Part shown: positions 12,604 through 15,315 of the stretch, one piece after another
Layout of the letters: every line of letters begins with the position of its first letter
Numbering within the stretch: the first letter of the stretch is position 1
Position numbers and translations under genes: made by a program
The notes under the pieces: model-generated
What the model saw: the letters and a program-made list of their open reading frames with translations, nothing else
The model's database searches: none
Told to the model about the DNA's origin: nothing
NCBI GenBank assembly: GCA_003224835.1
Contig: QHZX01000197.1
Location: 1 to 15,315 of the forward strand
From: Acidobacteriota bacterium
GTDB taxonomy: Bacteria; Acidobacteriota; Terriglobia; Terriglobales; Acidobacteriaceae
Length of the DNA stretch: 15,315 nucleotides
Reading direction: 5' to 3'

Positions 12604-15168
12604 ATGGCTGAAACTCCAAAACGGGCAGACCGGCAGGAAATCGCCAGACGAGTTGAGCGCGGCGAGAAACTCCTGCAGAAAGGGAAGCCGGCGGAAGCGC
12701 TCGAAGAATTCCTACAGATCCTGTCACTTGACTCTGGTAATGACACCGTACGTCAGATGGCTTCGGACTTGTGCCTCTCTTTGCAACGACTTCCGGAGGC
12801 AGTGCGTCTGTTGGGCGAACTTTTCGAGCGTCAGGCGTCCGCCGGAGACGGTATCCGTGCCAGCCTGACCTATAAGAAACTGGCGCGCTTCGCGACTCCC
12901 ACTTGCGACCAGAAGATCCGTTTTGCTCAGCTTCTTGAAGCCTCGAATCGCAAGCTGGCGCTAGAGACTTACGAGAGCGCATTCACTGAACTGACGCGCG
13001 CTGGCCGCAAAGCCGATGCTTTGGGCGCCCTCAAGAGAATCGTTGCCCTCGATTCTGCGGAAAAAAATATGGTGCGGCTTGCCGAGGCTTCATCTGAGGC
13101 TGGGGAGCGCAAAGCCGCCGGGGCTGCGTTCTTGAAAATTGCGCAGCAAGCAGAAAGCTCGGGCGCCGATCCCACGCAGTGGTACGAACGCGCCTATTCT
13201 GAGGACCCGACCGAGCAGCCTATCGCGCTCGGATACGCCAAATGCCTGATGCAGCAGCAGCAGGTGGGTGCGGCCATTTTTGTGCTTGAGCCGCTGGCCA
13301 CTACCGGTCACAACTCGCCCGAGTTCCGCGATTTGTACGCTCGCGCGCTGCTAAGCGCGAATCGGCTGGCAGAGGCCTCGCCTTTGGTTTGGCAGACTTT
13401 TGAACAAAACCCCTCGCGAATCGAGCAGGTGCGCGACCTGATCGGCGCTTTTCTCGATTCGCAATTGGATCGTGAAGCCGTGATGCTTGCAGAGAAACTA
13501 GACCATTTTCAACGTCGCAAGGGAGAACGCCGGGCATTCCTCGCGATGATGCAGGACATTGCCGCCGGGCACAGGCCTTCAGCCGAAATGCTGGAATTTC
13601 TGGCCGATCAATTCAATACAGCGAATCGTGAGACTGACTACTCCGCGACGCTGCTGCGCCTGTTTGATGTTTATTGCGAGCAGCAGAACTTTGCCAAAGC
13701 TGCAGACGCGCTCGACCGCGCGGTGGAAATCGACCCGTATGAGCCTGGTCACCAGAAACGATTGGAAATGCTGAAAGGCAAGATTGAGCAGAACCGCTTC
13801 GACTTAATTGCGTCCCGCTTCACTGGCACTTCCGCCACTCAACCGGCGCGCAATAACAGCGAGGAAAAATCGCTCGGTTCCGGCACTCTACAGGATCTAA
13901 TGTTGCAGGCCGAAATCCTCGTCCAGTACGGGATGCGCAACAAAGCGCTTGAGCGGCTGCAACGAATTCAGCAGCTCTTTCCTCACGAAGAAGATCGCAA
14001 TCCTGATCTGCAACAGCTGTATCTGACCGCGGGAATGACGCCGCAGTACGCCACAGGAAGCACGGCTACTCCGCTTTCGCCAGCTGCCCCGTCCGGTTCA
14101 ACCACCGGTACAGGTGCGGTTCCGGAAAATCTGGACATGGCAAGTTTCGCTCGCGTTCCTGACATCACTCGCAAGCTCAATCAGCAAAACACCGCCAATG
14201 GCGTACTGACTGCAGCCGCAACCGAAATTGGTACGCAATGGAAGCTTTCCCGCTGTATGGTCGCCTTGAGAAAACCTGGGCTGGTCGCCAGTGCAGCCAA
14301 GCAATTCGCGGCAGCGGGAACGCAACCCGCGGATTCTGAAGTAGTGGAGCAGGTCGTTTCTACTTTGCACGATTTGGCAATCAGCCGTGGCACGCTGGTT
14401 TATCCGGATATTGCCGCCGCATCAGAACTTCAGGGCCTTCGTCCGCAGCTTTCTGCTATCAATGCGCGTTCTCTTCTGGCTTTGCCTTTGATGGATGGAA
14501 ATGATCACTTGGGAGTAATGCTGCTCATCGAAAACGCGCCGCGGGCCTGGCCGCCGAATGATGTCATCATTTTTAGGATGATTGCCGAGCAGGTGGCAAT
14601 CGCGCTCAACAATGCCGGGCTCAGACGGTTGGTAAAGAATCTTTCCGTTACCGACGAGAATTCGGGCCTGCTCAAACGCGCTTCCTACATCGATTTATTG
14701 ATGGGCGAAGTACGCCGCTCCGCCCAGCAGGCTACTCCCGTAACTGTAATGCTCATGCGCTTTGCCGAACGCGCCACCGTCGCCAAGGAGCAGGGCGAGG
14801 CCGCCGCCGACAATCTCATGCAACGTTTGGGGCAATTAGTAGCCGCCAACGTTCGCCAGAATGATCTTGCCTTCCGCTACGCTGCAAACGCCATTGCGAT
14901 TGTTCTGGGCGAGACCGGTGAGAACGAGGCCCTTCGCGTTGTTGAAAAGATGCGGCGCCTTATCGCTACCGCTATCAATGAAAAACAAATTGCCGCTTCG
15001 TTCAACGCCGGTATTGCCGAGGCCGTCGTGAAGCAGCAGTTTGACCCCGTGGACATCGTGACGGAAGTTATAAACCGTGTCGAGCGGGCGCTTGAGAAAG
15101 CCGTTGCAGAAGGTCCCGGCAAGAGCATGGTTGTGCAGAGCGTGGTCGCCGCTGCCGCAGTGGCGTAA
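12604..15168 (+). CDS. Large TPR - GAF - degenerate GGDEF protein
   Basis: 854 residues, no signal peptide or membrane helix, so probably cytoplasmic. Residues 1 to about 475 are tetratricopeptide-like helical repeats (e.g. GEKLLQKGKPAEALEEFLQI, DALDRAVEIDPYEPGHQKRL, AEILVQYGMRNKALERLQRI). A Pro/Ser/Thr/Gly-rich linker spans about 480-515. Residues about 525-675 look like a GAF domain (LTAAATEIGTQWKLSRCMVA, LLALPLMDGNDHLGVMLLIE, AEQVAIALNNAGLRRLV). From 680 the fold text resembles GGDEF (LSVTDENSGLLKRASYIDLL, RQNDLAFRYAANAIAIVLGE), but the signature GG(D/E)EF is AANAI at 760-764, so no diguanylate cyclase activity is expected. The protein ends in an Ala/Val tail. The ATG at 12604 has no clear SD. 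It is likely a sensor or scaffold, perhaps in motility or signalling; that is inference. Confidence 0.85.
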   Translation: MAETPKRADRQEIARRVERGEKLLQKGKPAEALEEFLQILSLDSGNDTVRQMASDLCLSLQRLPEAVRLLGELFERQASAGDGIRASLTYKKLARFATPTCDQKIRFAQLLEASNRKLALETYESAFTELTRAGRKADALGALKRIVALDSAEKNMVRLAEASSEAGERKAAGAAFLKIAQQAESSGADPTQWYERAYSEDPTEQPIALGYAKCLMQQQQVGAAIFVLEPLATTGHNSPEFRDLYARALLSANRLAEASPLVWQTFEQNPSRIEQVRDLIGAFLDSQLDREAVMLAEKLDHFQRRKGERRAFLAMMQDIAAGHRPSAEMLEFLADQFNTANRETDYSATLLRLFDVYCEQQNFAKAADALDRAVEIDPYEPGHQKRLEMLKGKIEQNRFDLIASRFTGTSATQPARNNSEEKSLGSGTLQDLMLQAEILVQYGMRNKALERLQRIQQLFPHEEDRNPDLQQLYLTAGMTPQYATGSTATPLSPAAPSGSTTGTGAVPENLDMASFARVPDITRKLNQQNTANGVLTAAATEIGTQWKLSRCMVALRKPGLVASAAKQFAAAGTQPADSEVVEQVVSTLHDLAISRGTLVYPDIAAASELQGLRPQLSAINARSLLALPLMDGNDHLGVMLLIENAPRAWPPNDVIIFRMIAEQVAIALNNAGLRRLVKNLSVTDENSGLLKRASYIDLLMGEVRRSAQQATPVTVMLMRFAERATVAKEQGEAAADNLMQRLGQLVAANVRQNDLAFRYAANAIAIVLGETGENEALRVVEKMRRLIATAINEKQIAASFNAGIAEAVVKQQFDPVDIVTEVINRVERALEKAVAEGPGKSMVVQSVVAAAAVA

Positions 15169-15169
15169 G

Positions 15170-15199
15170 TTCGCGGCAGATAGCAACTCCGGATATAAT
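15170..15199 (+). promoter_or_regulatory. Possible promoter at the right edge
   Basis: A perfect TATAAT at 15194-15199 follows the stop of the TPR-GAF gene. With an 18-base spacer the -35 would be TTCGCG (15170-15175), a poor match. From 15200 to the window end no supported coding frame or RNA gene is seen; any gene it serves would begin beyond the window. Confidence 0.3.
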
Positions 15200-15315
15200 T
15201 GGGTTTGAGTTTGTCATGCATTGCCAGAATGCCAATTCGCATCTTCCCGCTTGCTGGTTGCACATGCTCGTGTGCCCGCGACGTTATCTAGCCGTATTGC
15301 CGTCGCAAAGCCGTC

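Noticed and set aside
12134..12982. 282-residue minus-strand open frame spanning the 12337-12603 gap
   Set aside because: It overlaps the starts of two well-supported genes, is rich in Arg/Ser/Pro, and shows no domain.
1..15315. tRNA, rRNA, CRISPR array, insertion sequence or phage genes
   Set aside because: Read through on both strands; no cloverleaf, rRNA-like stretch, regularly spaced direct repeats, transposase or phage protein was recognised.

Overview
The window looks like chromosomal DNA from an Acidobacteriota-like soil or sediment bacterium. This is an inference from moderately GC-rich coding DNA, intergenic TTCTGCATTCTG-type repeats, a 'GATGTCATTCCGAA' dispersed inverted repeat, TPR/GAF proteins, and a GIDE-LemA pair. 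No rRNA or tRNA is present, so the phylum is not proven. No CRISPR array, insertion sequence or phage gene was seen.

Layout. (1) 1-412: intergenic DNA with a large imperfect inverted repeat, then a sigma70-type promoter and a 5'-UTR hairpin. (2) 413-1623, plus strand: a DksA/TraR-type zinc-finger protein, a second promoter, and a one-pass membrane TPR protein. (3) 1639-7090, minus strand: a compact coenzyme F420 operon in the order cofG-cofD-cofC-cofE-cofH-npdG, mostly with 1-4 base stop/start overlaps. cofH carries an internal out-of-frame deletion that fuses its front part in frame to npdG. (4) 7228-7725, plus strand: a flavin reductase-like protein divergent from cofG. (5) 7729-9189, minus strand: a secreted M48 metalloprotease. 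(6) 9258-9704, plus strand: a Ddn-family F420H2-dependent oxidoreductase, a likely consumer of F420. (7) 9807-12336, minus strand: GIDE-domain membrane protein, LemA, and a class I glutamine-amidotransferase-like protein related to the CTP synthase C-terminal region. (8) 12604-15168, plus strand: a large TPR + GAF + degenerate GGDEF protein.

The most striking observation is in block 7. The amidotransferase-like gene is interrupted by one in-frame TGA (10295-10293, minus strand). That TGA lies exactly where the family has its nucleophilic cysteine (G-T-[TGA]-G-G-F-Q). Twenty bases after it comes a perfect 7-bp hairpin with a GGU loop, the expected position and form of a bacterial SECIS element. 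I read this as a selenoprotein of 256 residues with Sec95. The usual catalytic His and Glu ('HPE') are replaced by Gln ('QPQ'), so ordinary glutamine hydrolysis is unlikely.

How the genes work together. CofG and CofH make the deazaflavin FO, CofC and CofD attach the phospholactyl-type side chain, CofE adds glutamates, NpdG exchanges hydride between NADPH and F420, and the Ddn-like protein is a plausible user of reduced F420. If the cofH lesion is real, this copy of the pathway is broken at FO synthesis; if it is an assembly error, the pathway is nearly complete. No separate dehydro-F420-0 reductase is recognisable, and the divergent flavin reductase-like gene is the only local candidate.
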